This document shows positions 8,194 to 17,677 of a stretch of 64,000 nucleotides of DNA, piece after piece. Within the stretch, counting starts at the first letter, position 1. Each line of letters begins with the position of its first letter. The position numbers and the translations under genes are program-made. The DNA lies in the NCBI RefSeq assembly GCF_004138295.1, contig NZ_SCFM01000009.1, positions 118,453-182,452 on the forward strand. The letters are read 5' to 3'. The stretch comes from Ectobacillus funiculus. Lineage in GTDB: Bacteria; Bacillota; Bacilli; Bacillales; Bacillaceae_G. Under the pieces are notes generated by a model. It was not told the DNA's origin. It saw only the letters and a program-made list of their open reading frames with translations, and made no database searches.

Positions 8194-8328
8194 TTATGGG
8201 CAAACGAGGACAATGTGATTTCTTATATTTTTATAGTGTGTGAGAGCAGAGGCTATATCTAATTTATAGGTGCTTTCCTCAAAATTAACCGTTCCTGTTT
8301 TTGTTGGATCGCGTTTAAAATATTTCAT
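8194..8328 (-). pseudogene. Short coding-like fragment (44 codons), possibly a YyaC-like remnant
   Basis: The frame reads MKYFKRDPTKTG, then TVNFEESTYKLDIASALTHY and KNIRNHIVLVCP before a stop. It has protein-like composition, and an ending of the HIVLVC type resembles the start of the first conserved strand of YyaC-like spore proteins. There is no ribosome binding site and nothing follows, so a decayed gene fragment is the best reading. The family assignment is weak. Confidence 0.25.
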
Positions 8329-8496
8329 CTAATAAGGTAGTGGAAAATTAGAGAAGACCTAGTTTAGCTCACTTGCCTGGTTACACAAAATACAACATAT
8401 GGGTAATTTATACTTTTCTGAGATTGATTGTTTAACATTAAAATCTATTATGCTATTATGGAAACATTGAAAATTAATAGATTGGGGAATGAAAGC

Positions 8497-9450
8497 ATGA
8501 AATCGATCTTAGTGAGAGCAGGATTATTAGCTTGTTTGATACTCTTAGGTTGTTCCTATAAAGGAGCTTCCGCAGAGGTGACATGGCCATCTAAATGTGG
8601 ATCATATGGTGTAATACAGCCAAATCAAAACCCTTCTTTTCAGCATTTAAACTGCTTACTTACAAATGCAGCTTTAGAAGCAAACATCCCTCCCGAGGTT
8701 GTAAAGGCTGTGGCTACAAAGGAGAGCGGTTGGAAGCAATTTGATGGGAATGGTCAGCCGATCATTTCACAAGATGGCGGAATCGGCCTTATGCAAATTA
8801 CAAATCAATCAGGCTATGACCAACAGAAATTGAAGTATGACATCAACTACAATATCCAAGCTGGTGTTGAAATTCTTAGTAAAATGTATCAGCGTACAGA
8901 TCTTCCAAAAATAAAGGATGCCAAACCAGAGGTTATTGAAAACTGGTACTTCTCTGTCATGGCTTACAACGGTACGAAGCCTGCAAATAGTCCTCTTTAT
9001 CAGTCCAATGGGACAAGAAATCTAAACGCCTATCAGGAGAAAGTCTTCGCCCTTATTGAAAGGGACAGCTTCTTAAGTGATACGAAATTAGGCCAGTACC
9101 CTTTTAAGACAACTGATTTTGAATATAGTTCCAATAGTGATGCGAACATTAAGTTTAAAAAGCTGGAATACATACTAACGGATCCGCTGCATCCTTCTAG
9201 ATACCTTTTCCAAACAGGTAATCAGGTAGTCGTAACAAGGGACAGTGTAAATTTAAGATCAAAACCTAGTAGCTCCTCTTCAATTGTAAGTGTGTTAGCT
9301 AAAAATACTAGCTTGATTATCCAAGGGAATTTTTCATATGATCAATCTTTAAGCAGTAGCAACCAATTTGTATGGTACCCAGTGAAAACTGCAGATCAAA
9401 GGGTAGTAGGTTATATTTCCTCTGCTTATATTATGAAGGTAGGAATGTAA
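8497..9450 (+). CDS. Lytic transglycosylase lipoprotein with SLT and SH3 domains
   Basis: A cell-wall lytic transglycosylase that cleaves the MurNAc-GlcNAc bond. The chosen ATG has GGGGAATGAA upstream; a longer frame from 8428 lacks one. The signal peptide (residues 1-25) has a lipobox-like LLGC. The SLT domain shows the catalytic Glu in KESGWKQF and GGIGLMQITN. An SH3-like domain near the C-terminus has DSVNLRSKPSSSSSIVSVL. The protein ends abruptly after SSAYIMKVGM, and related sequence continues in another frame just downstream, so it is probably C-terminally truncated by a frameshift. Confidence 0.85.
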   Translation: MKSILVRAGLLACLILLGCSYKGASAEVTWPSKCGSYGVIQPNQNPSFQHLNCLLTNAALEANIPPEVVKAVATKESGWKQFDGNGQPIISQDGGIGLMQITNQSGYDQQKLKYDINYNIQAGVEILSKMYQRTDLPKIKDAKPEVIENWYFSVMAYNGTKPANSPLYQSNGTRNLNAYQEKVFALIERDSFLSDTKLGQYPFKTTDFEYSSNSDANIKFKKLEYILTDPLHPSRYLFQTGNQVVVTRDSVNLRSKPSSSSSIVSVLAKNTSLIIQGNFSYDQSLSSSNQFVWYPVKTADQRVVGYISSAYIMKVGM

Positions 9451-9591
9451 CAAAAGTAAATGTAGCAACAGATAAGGTAAGTCCAAAGGGTATTGGTACC
9501 CCAGTTATCATTTCAACAACATATGAGGGAAGCTGCAATCCGGAGTATCGATTCTTTGTCTGGGATGGTAACGGTGTTCTTACTACATTGC
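9436..9591 (+). pseudogene. Out-of-frame C-terminal remnant of the transglycosylase
   Basis: In a different frame from the gene above, the DNA encodes VTKVNVATDKVSPKGIGTPV then IISTTYEGSCNPEYRFFVWD. This is the beta-sandwich type found as a C-terminal repeat in Bacillus wall hydrolases (SPxGxGTPVxISxxxEGxxNPEYRFFVxD). It then breaks off at a terminator. A frameshift near 9440 plus a 3' deletion explains it. Confidence 0.55.
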
Positions 9592-9603
9592 AGGGAAGTA
9601 ATG

Positions 9604-9637
9604 AACGAAAAGCGTCCTCTAGACGGCGCTTTTCGTG
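9604..9637 (+). terminator. Hairpin after the transglycosylase remnant
   Basis: ACGAAAAGCGTC pairs with GACGGCGCTTTTCGT with one bulged G. The T-run lies within the stem, so it is moderately terminator-like. Confidence 0.55.
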
Positions 9638-9724
9638 ACTGCTGTAATTGAAAATGTACTAGTTGATTTAATAGGAATACTGGTATATTGGTAACGTGGA
9701 CAATTGAATTAGATAAGTTTATCT

Positions 9725-9745
9725 CCGCTGAATAGCGGTTTTTTT
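9725..9745 (+). terminator. Rho-independent terminator without an assigned gene
   Basis: CCGCT-GAAT-AGCGG is followed by seven T residues. No convincing gene ends just upstream, so it may serve decayed sequence. Confidence 0.75.
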
Positions 9746-10016
9746 GTGCCCTACTATTACATTAGAGTTATGAACATCTTTCATAGAAGGGGATTTGATC
9801 CGTACCCTGCTGCTCGCATGACATATAGCAGCATGGCTGCACCAGGAAGAAAAGAACTGCAACTCGAAAAAATACATTATAATGATATCATTGCAACTAC
9901 GGGGATAACTAACATCAAAGAAAGTACGGCTCACGTTCTTTCCGTCGAACAATTTAGGAAGTAAAAGGTATCGGAATTTCTTCATGAATAGCTATCTTAG
10001 CTAGAAAGGATAATAT

Positions 10017-11354
10017 ATGGGTAAGTCACTTAACAGAAAATCAGTATGGATCGGGATCGCTTTAATTTTTTTAGGCATTTCCATGCCGCATTGGCTCAGT
10101 TCGAAAAATATCGGTCTAGATAGGTTAATGAATAGTATGGAAGAAGATCCTCAAGGAAATACCCTCTTGATCATGGCTTTTTCGATAGTTACGCTTAATA
10201 CAGTCCGTGCACTTCCTTTTTATCTCGGCGCTATTTTGTTGGGAAATGGGGTGGGAGAACGATTACAGAGAAATTGGCTCAAATTAGTTATTCCTATTGT
10301 GGCCATCCCACTTACCTATGTGATTATAAATCTATCAGTTAAATCCAATTATCATTTTGGTGCCCCAGCTATTCTTATACTTTTATGTATTATTTTAATA
10401 CAGCTGTTGGAAAAAGAACGATTGGGGTTATTTATGAAATCCGTTATTATTGTTCAAATTCTTTTTGGAGTTCAATGGTTAGATGAAGTCCCCTTTCTCA
10501 CGGATTATGGGTTTGGTCATGGAAGAATCTCAACTACAGTCAAGCTATGGGCTGTTAAAACTGGGTTTGATCAAGCTCTCTCATTATATGCAATCGTACT
10601 TTGTACTATATTTCTAATTAATGCGTTCATCCTAACGGGGTATTTGGTTAAATGGAGAATGATTCAAGAGCTGCATATTGTAAAATTACAGGCTCTTGAG
10701 GCCCGTTCTGATAAAGAGGTATTAAATCTAGTTCATGATCTAAAAACCCCATTAGCCTCTATTGAGGGGATTATTTCTTTAATTGGCCTATATAACAAAG
10801 ATGGAAAAACCGAGGAATATTGCCGTGTGATTTCAGTGTCTATTCGTTCTATGAGTGAAATGATTTCTGAAATTTTATATAAATCTCATAAAAGCTGTTG
10901 TTCCTTAAAAAGTCTGGTTGATTACATATTATCAAGTCGGCTAAGTGGTACGAATAAAAGGGTTTATCTAGAATTACCCGATAACCCAGAAAAAGTTAAA
11001 ATTTTGATTAACAAGATCCGGATGACCCGTGCAATCGTGAATTTGCTTAATAATGCTTTTGACGCTATTGAAGGATATCCTGGAGGAAAAGTGACGATAA
11101 AAGCTAAAATGTATGATAATCAGATTTTATTAGGTGTATCTGATAGTGGAAAAGGAATGCCTGAGGAGGAGCAGACGAAGATTTGGAGAGCAGGATATAG
11201 CACAAAAGGCCAATCAGGGATTGGATTATCTTTTGTTCAGCAAGTGATCGAAGAGCATAATGGAACAGTGTCTATTGAAAGTAACATTGGACAAGGAACC
11301 ACAGTTTGGCTTCACTTAGCAGGGGGAAATGATGATGAAGATTTTAGTTGTTGA
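10017..11354 (+). CDS. Sensor histidine kinase with multi-TM N-terminal sensor
   Basis: Membrane sensor of a two-component system. Residues 1-215 contain about six or seven hydrophobic helices and no extracellular PAS/Cache domain. The cytoplasmic kinase core starts with the H-box LVHDLKTPLASIEG (phospho-acceptor H240). It has the N-box LNNAFDAIEGY, G1 DSGKGMPEE and G2 GQSGIGLSFVQQVIEEHNG. RBS AGAAAGGA. The response regulator gene overlaps its end by 26 bp. The next gene is a glutamate/dicarboxylate symporter, so the signal is probably an external amino acid or C4-dicarboxylate; this is inferred from position only. Confidence 0.9.
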   Translation: MGKSLNRKSVWIGIALIFLGISMPHWLSSKNIGLDRLMNSMEEDPQGNTLLIMAFSIVTLNTVRALPFYLGAILLGNGVGERLQRNWLKLVIPIVAIPLTYVIINLSVKSNYHFGAPAILILLCIILIQLLEKERLGLFMKSVIIVQILFGVQWLDEVPFLTDYGFGHGRISTTVKLWAVKTGFDQALSLYAIVLCTIFLINAFILTGYLVKWRMIQELHIVKLQALEARSDKEVLNLVHDLKTPLASIEGIISLIGLYNKDGKTEEYCRVISVSIRSMSEMISEILYKSHKSCCSLKSLVDYILSSRLSGTNKRVYLELPDNPEKVKILINKIRMTRAIVNLLNNAFDAIEGYPGGKVTIKAKMYDNQILLGVSDSGKGMPEEEQTKIWRAGYSTKGQSGIGLSFVQQVIEEHNGTVSIESNIGQGTTVWLHLAGGNDDEDFSC

Positions 11355-11940
11355 TGATGACAAATCTGTTCGCTATATGTTGAAGGAAATTTGTGATTTT
11401 GCAGGGTGGGAAGCAATAGCTTGCAGCAATGGAATCGAGGGTGTAGAACAATTCGTAAAAAATGAGATTGATGTTGTTCTCGTAGATTTCCATATGCCTG
11501 AAATGGACGGATTAATGACTGTTCATGAAATCCGCAGGCTTAGTAGTGAGGTTCCCATTCTTGTTTTAACAGTAGATGAACGACAGGAGCTTGCGGATCG
11601 TTTTTTAGCGGGAGGGGCAACAGACTTTGCCTTAAAACCAATAAAGGCACCTGATCTCATTTGCCGCATTCAATTACATAAGCGGCTTTTCGAAGCGACA
11701 AAAACAAAGGAAGATGTTTTTGTAACGAAAGGAATGAGTCAAACGACGTTATCACATGTTTCGGTATTTTTACAATCCTGTAGCCAGCCCTGCACAATTG
11801 CTGAAATTACAGAAGAGGTAGGTTTAGCTTATCCTACAGTTTATCGCTGTCTCGTTCACTTAATCCAAACAGAGAAGGTCCGTAAGATTGTAAGCTATCA
11901 AAAGATTGGTAGGCCTAAACATCTTTATCAGTGGATATAA
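11329..11940 (+). CDS. Response regulator, receiver plus C-terminal HTH
   Basis: A 203-residue partner of the overlapping kinase. The receiver domain spans residues 3-118 with acidic pocket VVDDD, acceptor D53 (VLVDFHMPEMDG) and the conserved Lys in LKPIKAP. A short linker leads to a winged-helix-like domain (CTIAEITEEVGLAYPTVYR, then a wing ending GRPKHLYQWI), as in DctR/CitB-type regulators. The ATG run after GCAGGGGGAA allows three starts; the first was used. It probably activates the symporter gene downstream. Confidence 0.88.
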   Translation: MMMKILVVDDDKSVRYMLKEICDFAGWEAIACSNGIEGVEQFVKNEIDVVLVDFHMPEMDGLMTVHEIRRLSSEVPILVLTVDERQELADRFLAGGATDFALKPIKAPDLICRIQLHKRLFEATKTKEDVFVTKGMSQTTLSHVSVFLQSCSQPCTIAEITEEVGLAYPTVYRCLVHLIQTEKVRKIVSYQKIGRPKHLYQWI

Positions 11941-11952
11941 ACTTGGCACGCA

Positions 11953-12003
11953 AAGCATAAATTTTGTCTAAGATTACAAAGACAGAATTTATGCTTTTTA
12001 CTT
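11953..12003 (+). terminator. Terminator of the two-component operon
   Basis: A 17-bp stem, AAGCATAAATTTTGTCT with AGACAGAATTTATGCTT, is followed by T-rich sequence. Confidence 0.88.
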
Positions 12004-12564
12004 TTTTTCTTTTTTTTCCGTTTTATTAGAAAAAAAGAAGAGATATACTCTTCTTAGCTTAAGAGGTGAAAGGGTTTTCAAAAGGGAGGGAGTTATCTTA
12101 AGTAAAAGAATTTTTTTGGAACCTAATCATGAAATTGACACAGAGGGGGTGTTTTTTAATTCTAGTAAGGTTATCCTCTGAGGAATGTAGCTCTTTGTAA
12201 AGATAAAGGATTTGCAGAACATCCATTATAGTAATGATTACCGATATTTCTGTTTAAACTCTGTTCTGTAATAGTAGCATGCGTCTTAACCTATCTTCAT
12301 TTGTGCTTCCATTTCATTTTTTAATCACCCCAGACTAGACTAAACATTTATTGTTTCCATGTTTCCCTTGTGACTAAGGTCATGTTTTAGAATTCATTAC
12401 ACAATACAAAGTTAGTAAATTAGATTTATAAAGCGACTTTTTTTCTTTTTTTTCTCTGTGATTTATGTAAGAAAATATAACGCAAATGTGTTTTTAAAAA
12501 AAGTTAGCGATTATGATAGGAAACAAGGTTTTACAAAATCCTAGAAAAAGAAGGGAGTATTGGA
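12004..12564 (+). other. 561-bp intergenic region upstream of the symporter
   Basis: AT-rich and without a convincing gene. It holds a perfect 8-bp hairpin at 12035-12055 (AAGAAGAG/CTCTTCTT) whose T-run is on the minus strand. The long distance to the symporter start leaves room for the regulator's binding sites, but no repeated operator was identified by eye. Confidence 0.5.
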
Positions 12565-13833
12565 ATGAAAAGAATAGGACTAGCATGGCAAATTTGTATT
12601 GGATTAATTGGGGGAATTGTTGTAGGAGCCATTTTCTTTGGAAATCCAAAGGTGGCGGAGTTTCTGCAGCCAATCGGAGATATCTTTATTCACCTCATTA
12701 AAATGATTGTGATTCCAATCGTGGTCTCAAGTTTAATTATTGGTGTAGCTGGTGTGGGCGATTTGAAAAAGCTCGGTAAACTTGGTGGCAAAACCCTTTT
12801 ATATTTTGAAATTATTACGACTATCGCCATTGTGGTTGGGTTGTTAGCAGCAAATATTTTTCAGCCTGGCAGCGGTATTGATATGTCATCCTTGCAGAAA
12901 ACAGATATCGGCAGCTATGTTGCTACAACTGAAGAAACAAAGAGTCACGGCTTTGCGGAAACATTTGTTCATATTGTTCCTACGAATGTCTTTCAAGCAA
13001 TGACGGAAGGAAATATGTTGGCGATTATTTTCTTCTCTGTGTTTTTTGGCATGGGAGTAGCTGCGATTGGGGAAAAGGGGAAGCCGGTTTTAAAGTTTTT
13101 CGAAGGTACAGCTGATGCAATGTTCTTTGTAACAAATCAAATCATGAAGTTTGCTCCGTTTGGTGTATTTGCCTTGATTGGTGTGACAGTATCTAAATTC
13201 GGTGTTCAATCACTCATTCCGTTGAGTAAGCTCACGATTCTAGTTTATGCAACGATGATATTCTTTGTTATTTGTATATTAGGTATTATAGCTAGATGGG
13301 TAGGCATTAACATCTTTCAGTTTATCAAACTATTAAAGGATGAACTTATCCTAGCTTACTCCACAGCAAGCTCTGAAACTGTTCTACCAAGGATTATGAA
13401 CAAGATGGAGAAGTTAGGATGTCCAAAAGGAATTGCTTCATTTGTTATTCCAACAGGCTACTCGTTTAACCTAGATGGTTCCACGTTGTATCAGGCGATA
13501 GCGGCTATCTTTATTGCGCAAATGTATGGTATTGATTTATCGATTGGTACACAAATTTCGTTAGTGCTTGTACTAATGGTTACATCTAAGGGGATTGCTG
13601 GTGTTCCAGGCGTATCATTTGTTGTACTGCTGGCTACGCTCGGTACGGTTGGAATTCCTGTAGAGGGGTTAGCATTTATTGCTGGGATTGACCGTCTTTT
13701 GGATATGGCGAGAACAGCTGTAAACGTGGTAGGAAACTCATTAGCAGCAGTTGTTATCTCAAAGTGGGAAGGCCAGTTTAATGCTACCGGTAGAGTAGAC
13801 CGCATAAAAACAAGAAGTGAAGAAGTTTCATAA
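12565..13833 (+). CDS. gltT: Glutamate/dicarboxylate:cation symporter (DAACS family)
   Basis: A 422-residue secondary transporter importing L-glutamate/aspartate or C4-dicarboxylates with H+ or Na+. Family signatures are present in order: IKMIVIPIVVSSLI (TM3), the hairpin serine motif AYSTASSETVLPRI, FNLDGSTLY (TM7, NMDGT-like) and GIDRLLDMARTAVNVVGNS (TM8 substrate-binding Asp and Arg). RBS AAGGGAG, 8 bases before the ATG. An upstream two-component system and downstream gamma-glutamyltransferase and glutamate dehydrogenase favour glutamate as substrate. Confidence 0.92.
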   Translation: MKRIGLAWQICIGLIGGIVVGAIFFGNPKVAEFLQPIGDIFIHLIKMIVIPIVVSSLIIGVAGVGDLKKLGKLGGKTLLYFEIITTIAIVVGLLAANIFQPGSGIDMSSLQKTDIGSYVATTEETKSHGFAETFVHIVPTNVFQAMTEGNMLAIIFFSVFFGMGVAAIGEKGKPVLKFFEGTADAMFFVTNQIMKFAPFGVFALIGVTVSKFGVQSLIPLSKLTILVYATMIFFVICILGIIARWVGINIFQFIKLLKDELILAYSTASSETVLPRIMNKMEKLGCPKGIASFVIPTGYSFNLDGSTLYQAIAAIFIAQMYGIDLSIGTQISLVLVLMVTSKGIAGVPGVSFVVLLATLGTVGIPVEGLAFIAGIDRLLDMARTAVNVVGNSLAAVVISKWEGQFNATGRVDRIKTRSEEVS

Positions 13834-13937
13834 GACTTTGATTTTCTGGTTCATTGCAATCCTAAGCGGAAAAACAAAAAAGATCTCGTTATTTTAAAAG
13901 AGCTAAACGGTTTCGTTGTTTATTGCCACAGTTTCTC

Positions 13938-14071
13938 GCACTGTGGGAAAGTATAAATTTCTAGCTGGAAGTCGATTCGATGTAGCGAGAAATTTTAGGA
14001 ATACAGTATAAGTGCAACTACGCCTCTGTCTTTGCCCAAAGGCAGGGCTCGCCAATCGGCGAGTTTTCTTT
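13938..14071 (+). repeat. Interspersed structured repeat, copy 3 (full length, near consensus)
   Basis: Contains GCACTGTG, AAAGTATAAATTTCTAGCTG, GCGAGAAATTTTAGGAATAC, AGTATAAGTGCAACTACGCC, the hairpin CTGTCTTTGCCCAAAGGCAG and CTCGCC-AAT-CGGCGAG with TTTTCTTT. It sits between gltT and ggt and may serve as the gltT terminator. Confidence 0.9.
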
Positions 14072-14155
14072 AAAATTATTGTGGCAGAAGAAGTTTATTT
14101 TTATACATTTTGCAAGAGGCTATAGGCTTTTAAAAGATATAAAAGGAGACTATCT

Positions 14156-16237
14156 ATGAAATATCTAAAAAAATCTATGTTAGTTACTTTTAGCTTTTTT
14201 TGTCTGACTACACCAGCTTTTGCAAGCGTTCCTGGGGTAGATGATTCTATGAAAAAAGGAGCCACAGAAGGAATAGTATCAGCTTCCCATCCACTAGCTG
14301 CCGAGGCGGGTAAAAAAATATTAGAACAAGGTGGAAATGCTGTTGATGCGGCAGCTGCTATTCAACTATCGTTAAACGTTGTTGAACCAATGATGTCAGG
14401 AATTGGTGGCGGCGGCTTTATGATGATTTATCGCAAGGATGAAAATAAAATAACTATGCTTGATAGCCGTGAAATGGCCCCGGAGAACGTCACACCTGAA
14501 CTTTTTTTAGATGAAAAAGGACAACCAGTTCCTTTTAGTGAACGTCATACAACTGGAAAAGCAGTCGCTGTTCCAGGGACGATAAAAGGGGTTGAAGCAG
14601 CTCTTGAGAAATATGGAACAATGAAGCTATCCCAAGTGATTGAGCCAGCTATTGAGCAAGCAGAAAAAGGTATTAAGGTTAACTGGTCAATGGCTCAGTA
14701 TATTGATGAGAATGTCCAGAAGCTCCAAAAATATCAAACAGCAGCAAATGTGTTTGTTCCCAATGGTAAGCCTTTAAAGGAGGGAGCAACCCTCATTCAG
14801 CCAGACTTGGCAAAGACGCTTAAATTACTTCAACAACAAGGGTCTAAGGCATTTTATACAGGTGAAATTGGGGAAGCACTTGTCAAAGAAGTGCAACAAC
14901 GTGGCGGAACAATGACAACAAAGGATCTAGAAAACTATGTAGTGAAGGAACGGGAGCCTGTTAAATCGAATTATCGAGGCTTTGAGGTTGTCAGTGCAGC
15001 TCCACCAAGTTCAGGTGGTTTGACTGTTCAGGAGATTTTGAAGCTAATGGAAGGTTTCGATGTACAAAAGATGGGAGTAAACTCACCAGCATATCTTCAT
15101 CATCTAACAGAAGCAATGCATTTGGCTTATGCTGATCGAGCGGCTTATATGGCAGATGAAGACTTTTATGATGTGCCAACAAAAGGACTTTTAGATGAAG
15201 AATATATAAAGGAGAGAAGAAAGCTTATTAATCCAGATAAGGCTACTGCTGATGTTAAAGAAGGTGATCCATGGAAGTATGAAGGCAAGGATTCCCCTTC
15301 CCAAGTGACAGTAAAAGAGAGCAACCCGATCGGACAAACAACTCACTTCTCCGTTATGGATAAATGGGGAAATATGGTTTCTTATACCACGACAATCGAA
15401 CAAGTATTCGGTTCTGGTATTATGGTGCCAGGCTACGGATTTATGTTAAACAATGAAATGACCGATTTTGATGCAACCCCGGGCGGTGTTAATCAGGTAG
15501 AGCCAAGAAAACGGCCAAGAAGCAGTATGTCACCAACCCTTCTTTTAAAAGAAGGTCAGCCGTTTATGGCTATTGGTTCCCCAGGGGGACCAACGATTAT
15601 CGCCTCAGTTGCTGAAACGATTCTTAACGTTATTGATCATCAAATGCCAATCCAGGAAGCTATTTTAACACCTCGCATTTATTCAGGGGGTTATCCTACT
15701 GTTAGATGGGAGCCAGGAATTGATCAAAATACAAGATTAGAATTAATGGCAAAAGGCCATGTGTTTGAGGAAGTCCCACAAAATATTGGGAATGTACAGG
15801 CGGTTATCTTTGATTATGAAAATGGAAAGATGTATGGGGGAGCCGATGATACAAGAGAAGGAACGGTGCTTGGTGTAGATGCAGTATCATATACGTCTAA
15901 AGAGCCAAGAGCAATAAAAGAAGAGGAAAAAGGACCGTTTACCTTTAAAGTAAATGGTAACGTGTATCCATATACGGCAAAGCAAATGAGGATAATAGAT
16001 GGAAAACCTTTTATTCAATCAGATAAATTACTACTCGGTTTAGGGATTATCGAATCAACGGATTTAACAACATATAAATCGGATAAAACATCCTATTTAC
16101 CTGTTATAAAAGTCGCTGAGTCATTGGGATATAAGGTGAGCTGGAATGAGGAAGAGAAGGTAGTACTACTAGAAAAGGATTTATCTAACTCTGACAGCCC
16201 AAATGATGATGAGGATGATGAGATTATCACGAAATAA
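14156..16237 (+). CDS. ggt: Secreted gamma-glutamyltransferase with C-terminal stalk-like domain
   Basis: Extracellular enzyme that hydrolyses or transfers gamma-glutamyl groups from glutathione, glutamine or poly-gamma-glutamate, releasing glutamate. A signal peptide occupies about residues 1-24. The precursor autocleaves before the nucleophile T395 in IGQTTHFSV. Substrate motifs SPGGP and PRKRPRSSMSPT are present. Beyond the usual end (about residue 585) there is an extra domain of about 90 residues (VNGNVYPYTAKQMRIIDGKP) resembling the copper-amine-oxidase N-terminal/stalk domain. RBS AAAGGAGA. Its position between a glutamate transporter and glutamate dehydrogenase fits scavenging. Confidence 0.93.
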   Translation: MKYLKKSMLVTFSFFCLTTPAFASVPGVDDSMKKGATEGIVSASHPLAAEAGKKILEQGGNAVDAAAAIQLSLNVVEPMMSGIGGGGFMMIYRKDENKITMLDSREMAPENVTPELFLDEKGQPVPFSERHTTGKAVAVPGTIKGVEAALEKYGTMKLSQVIEPAIEQAEKGIKVNWSMAQYIDENVQKLQKYQTAANVFVPNGKPLKEGATLIQPDLAKTLKLLQQQGSKAFYTGEIGEALVKEVQQRGGTMTTKDLENYVVKEREPVKSNYRGFEVVSAAPPSSGGLTVQEILKLMEGFDVQKMGVNSPAYLHHLTEAMHLAYADRAAYMADEDFYDVPTKGLLDEEYIKERRKLINPDKATADVKEGDPWKYEGKDSPSQVTVKESNPIGQTTHFSVMDKWGNMVSYTTTIEQVFGSGIMVPGYGFMLNNEMTDFDATPGGVNQVEPRKRPRSSMSPTLLLKEGQPFMAIGSPGGPTIIASVAETILNVIDHQMPIQEAILTPRIYSGGYPTVRWEPGIDQNTRLELMAKGHVFEEVPQNIGNVQAVIFDYENGKMYGGADDTREGTVLGVDAVSYTSKEPRAIKEEEKGPFTFKVNGNVYPYTAKQMRIIDGKPFIQSDKLLLGLGIIESTDLTTYKSDKTSYLPVIKVAESLGYKVSWNEEEKVVLLEKDLSNSDSPNDDEDDEIITK

Positions 16238-16303
16238 CCTTTTAAGTATTTTGTAGGTCTGGGTTAACTACAGTTTGTAGAGATAGATAGAGGAGGAATC
16301 GTA

Positions 16304-17590
16304 ATGAGTGTGAAACAAGCCGAGATTAGAAAAGAAAAACGGGAGACAAACGAACAACTGAGTGTGTTAGAGAGCACCCAGCAGGTGATTCATACAGCAC
16401 TTGAAAATATGGGATATAGAGAGGAAGTATATGAGTTATTAAAAGAACCCCTCAGATTATTAACGGTTCGGATTCCTGTGAGGATGGATGATGGCTCTGT
16501 TAGAGTATTTACTGGATACCGTGCACAGCATAATGATGCGATCGGACCGACAAAGGGTGGGATTCGTTTCCACCCGAATGTGACAGAGGAGGAGGTAAAA
16601 GCTCTTTCTATGTGGATGAGTATTAAATGCGGAATTACGGGTCTTCCTTATGGAGGGGGAAAGGGTGGAATTCAATGTGACCCGAGGGAGATGTCCTTCC
16701 AAGAGTTAGAACGGTTAAGTCGTGGTTATGTTCGTGCTATCAGTCAAATTGTTGGGCCAACAAAGGATATTCCCGCCCCTGATGTATTTACGAATTCGCA
16801 AATTATGGCATGGATGATGGATGAATATAGCCGAATTCGTGAGTTTGATTCGCCTGGGTTTATTACAGGGAAACCATTGGTATTAGGCGGTTCTGTCGGA
16901 AGAGAATCCTCTACTGCTAAAGGTGTGATTATCGCAATGAAAGAAGCTGCAAAAGTGAAGGGGTTAGAAATAAGAGGCTCCAAAGTGATTATCCAAGGAT
17001 TTGGAAATGCGGGGAGTTTTCTTGCAAAGTTTCTTCATGATGAGGGAGCGAAAGTTGTTGGGATCTCGGATGCGTATGGCGCTTTATATGATCCGGAAGG
17101 TCTAGATATTGATTACTTATTAGATAAACGAGATTCGTTTGGAACGGTTACAAGGCAGTTCTCAAGCAGAATTACAAATCAAGAGCTTCTCATACAGCCG
17201 TGTGATATTTTAGTGCCGGCAGCACTTGAGAACCAAATTACCGAAGAAAATGCGGCAGATATTCAGGCGCAAATTGTAGTAGAGGCAGCCAACGGACCGA
17301 CAACTTTAAGGGCGACAGAAATTTTAACTGAAAGAGGGACATTAATTGTTCCAGATGTGTTGGCAAACTCCGGCGGTGTCATTGTTTCTTACTTTGAATG
17401 GGTACAAAATAACCAAGGTTATTACTGGACAGAGGAAGAAGTCGACACTAAACTCGAAGCAATCTTGACGGCATCCTTTTTGCAGGTTCATCAAACGGCC
17501 ATTACTCGAGGGATTAATATGAGATTGGCAGCATATATGGTCGGATTGAAAAAGATGGTAGAGGCTTCTAGTTTTAGAGGGTGGATATAA
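16304..17590 (+). CDS. gudB: NAD-specific glutamate dehydrogenase
   Basis: Catalyses oxidative deamination of glutamate to 2-oxoglutarate and ammonia. The 428-residue sequence has the substrate motif GPTKGGIRFHPNV, the catalytic Lys in LPYGGGKGGI, the Asp in PAPDVFTNSQIMAWMMDEYS, the Rossmann motif VIIQGFGNAG and a C-terminal RGWI ending typical of Bacillus RocG/GudB. RBS GAGGAGG. With the upstream gltT and ggt it completes an uptake-to-catabolism path for glutamate. RocG and GudB cannot be told apart by eye. Confidence 0.93.
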   Translation: MSVKQAEIRKEKRETNEQLSVLESTQQVIHTALENMGYREEVYELLKEPLRLLTVRIPVRMDDGSVRVFTGYRAQHNDAIGPTKGGIRFHPNVTEEEVKALSMWMSIKCGITGLPYGGGKGGIQCDPREMSFQELERLSRGYVRAISQIVGPTKDIPAPDVFTNSQIMAWMMDEYSRIREFDSPGFITGKPLVLGGSVGRESSTAKGVIIAMKEAAKVKGLEIRGSKVIIQGFGNAGSFLAKFLHDEGAKVVGISDAYGALYDPEGLDIDYLLDKRDSFGTVTRQFSSRITNQELLIQPCDILVPAALENQITEENAADIQAQIVVEAANGPTTLRATEILTERGTLIVPDVLANSGGVIVSYFEWVQNNQGYYWTEEEVDTKLEAILTASFLQVHQTAITRGINMRLAAYMVGLKKMVEASSFRGWI

Positions 17591-17677
17591 GTTTAATAGA
17601 GTAGAAGGTTTTGTTATTGGGGTTCTCTATCCATTCTAAAGGATTACAGGATAATTTTTCATTGGGGGAAGCGTTTC

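Noticed and set aside
9746..9964. Open frame of 72 codons before the histidine kinase
   Set aside because: It starts at a GTG inside a terminator T-run, has no ribosome site and no recognisable motif.
16460..16983. Antisense frames over glutamate dehydrogenase
   Set aside because: The sense strand is a full-length, well-conserved gene; the antisense frames have no signals.
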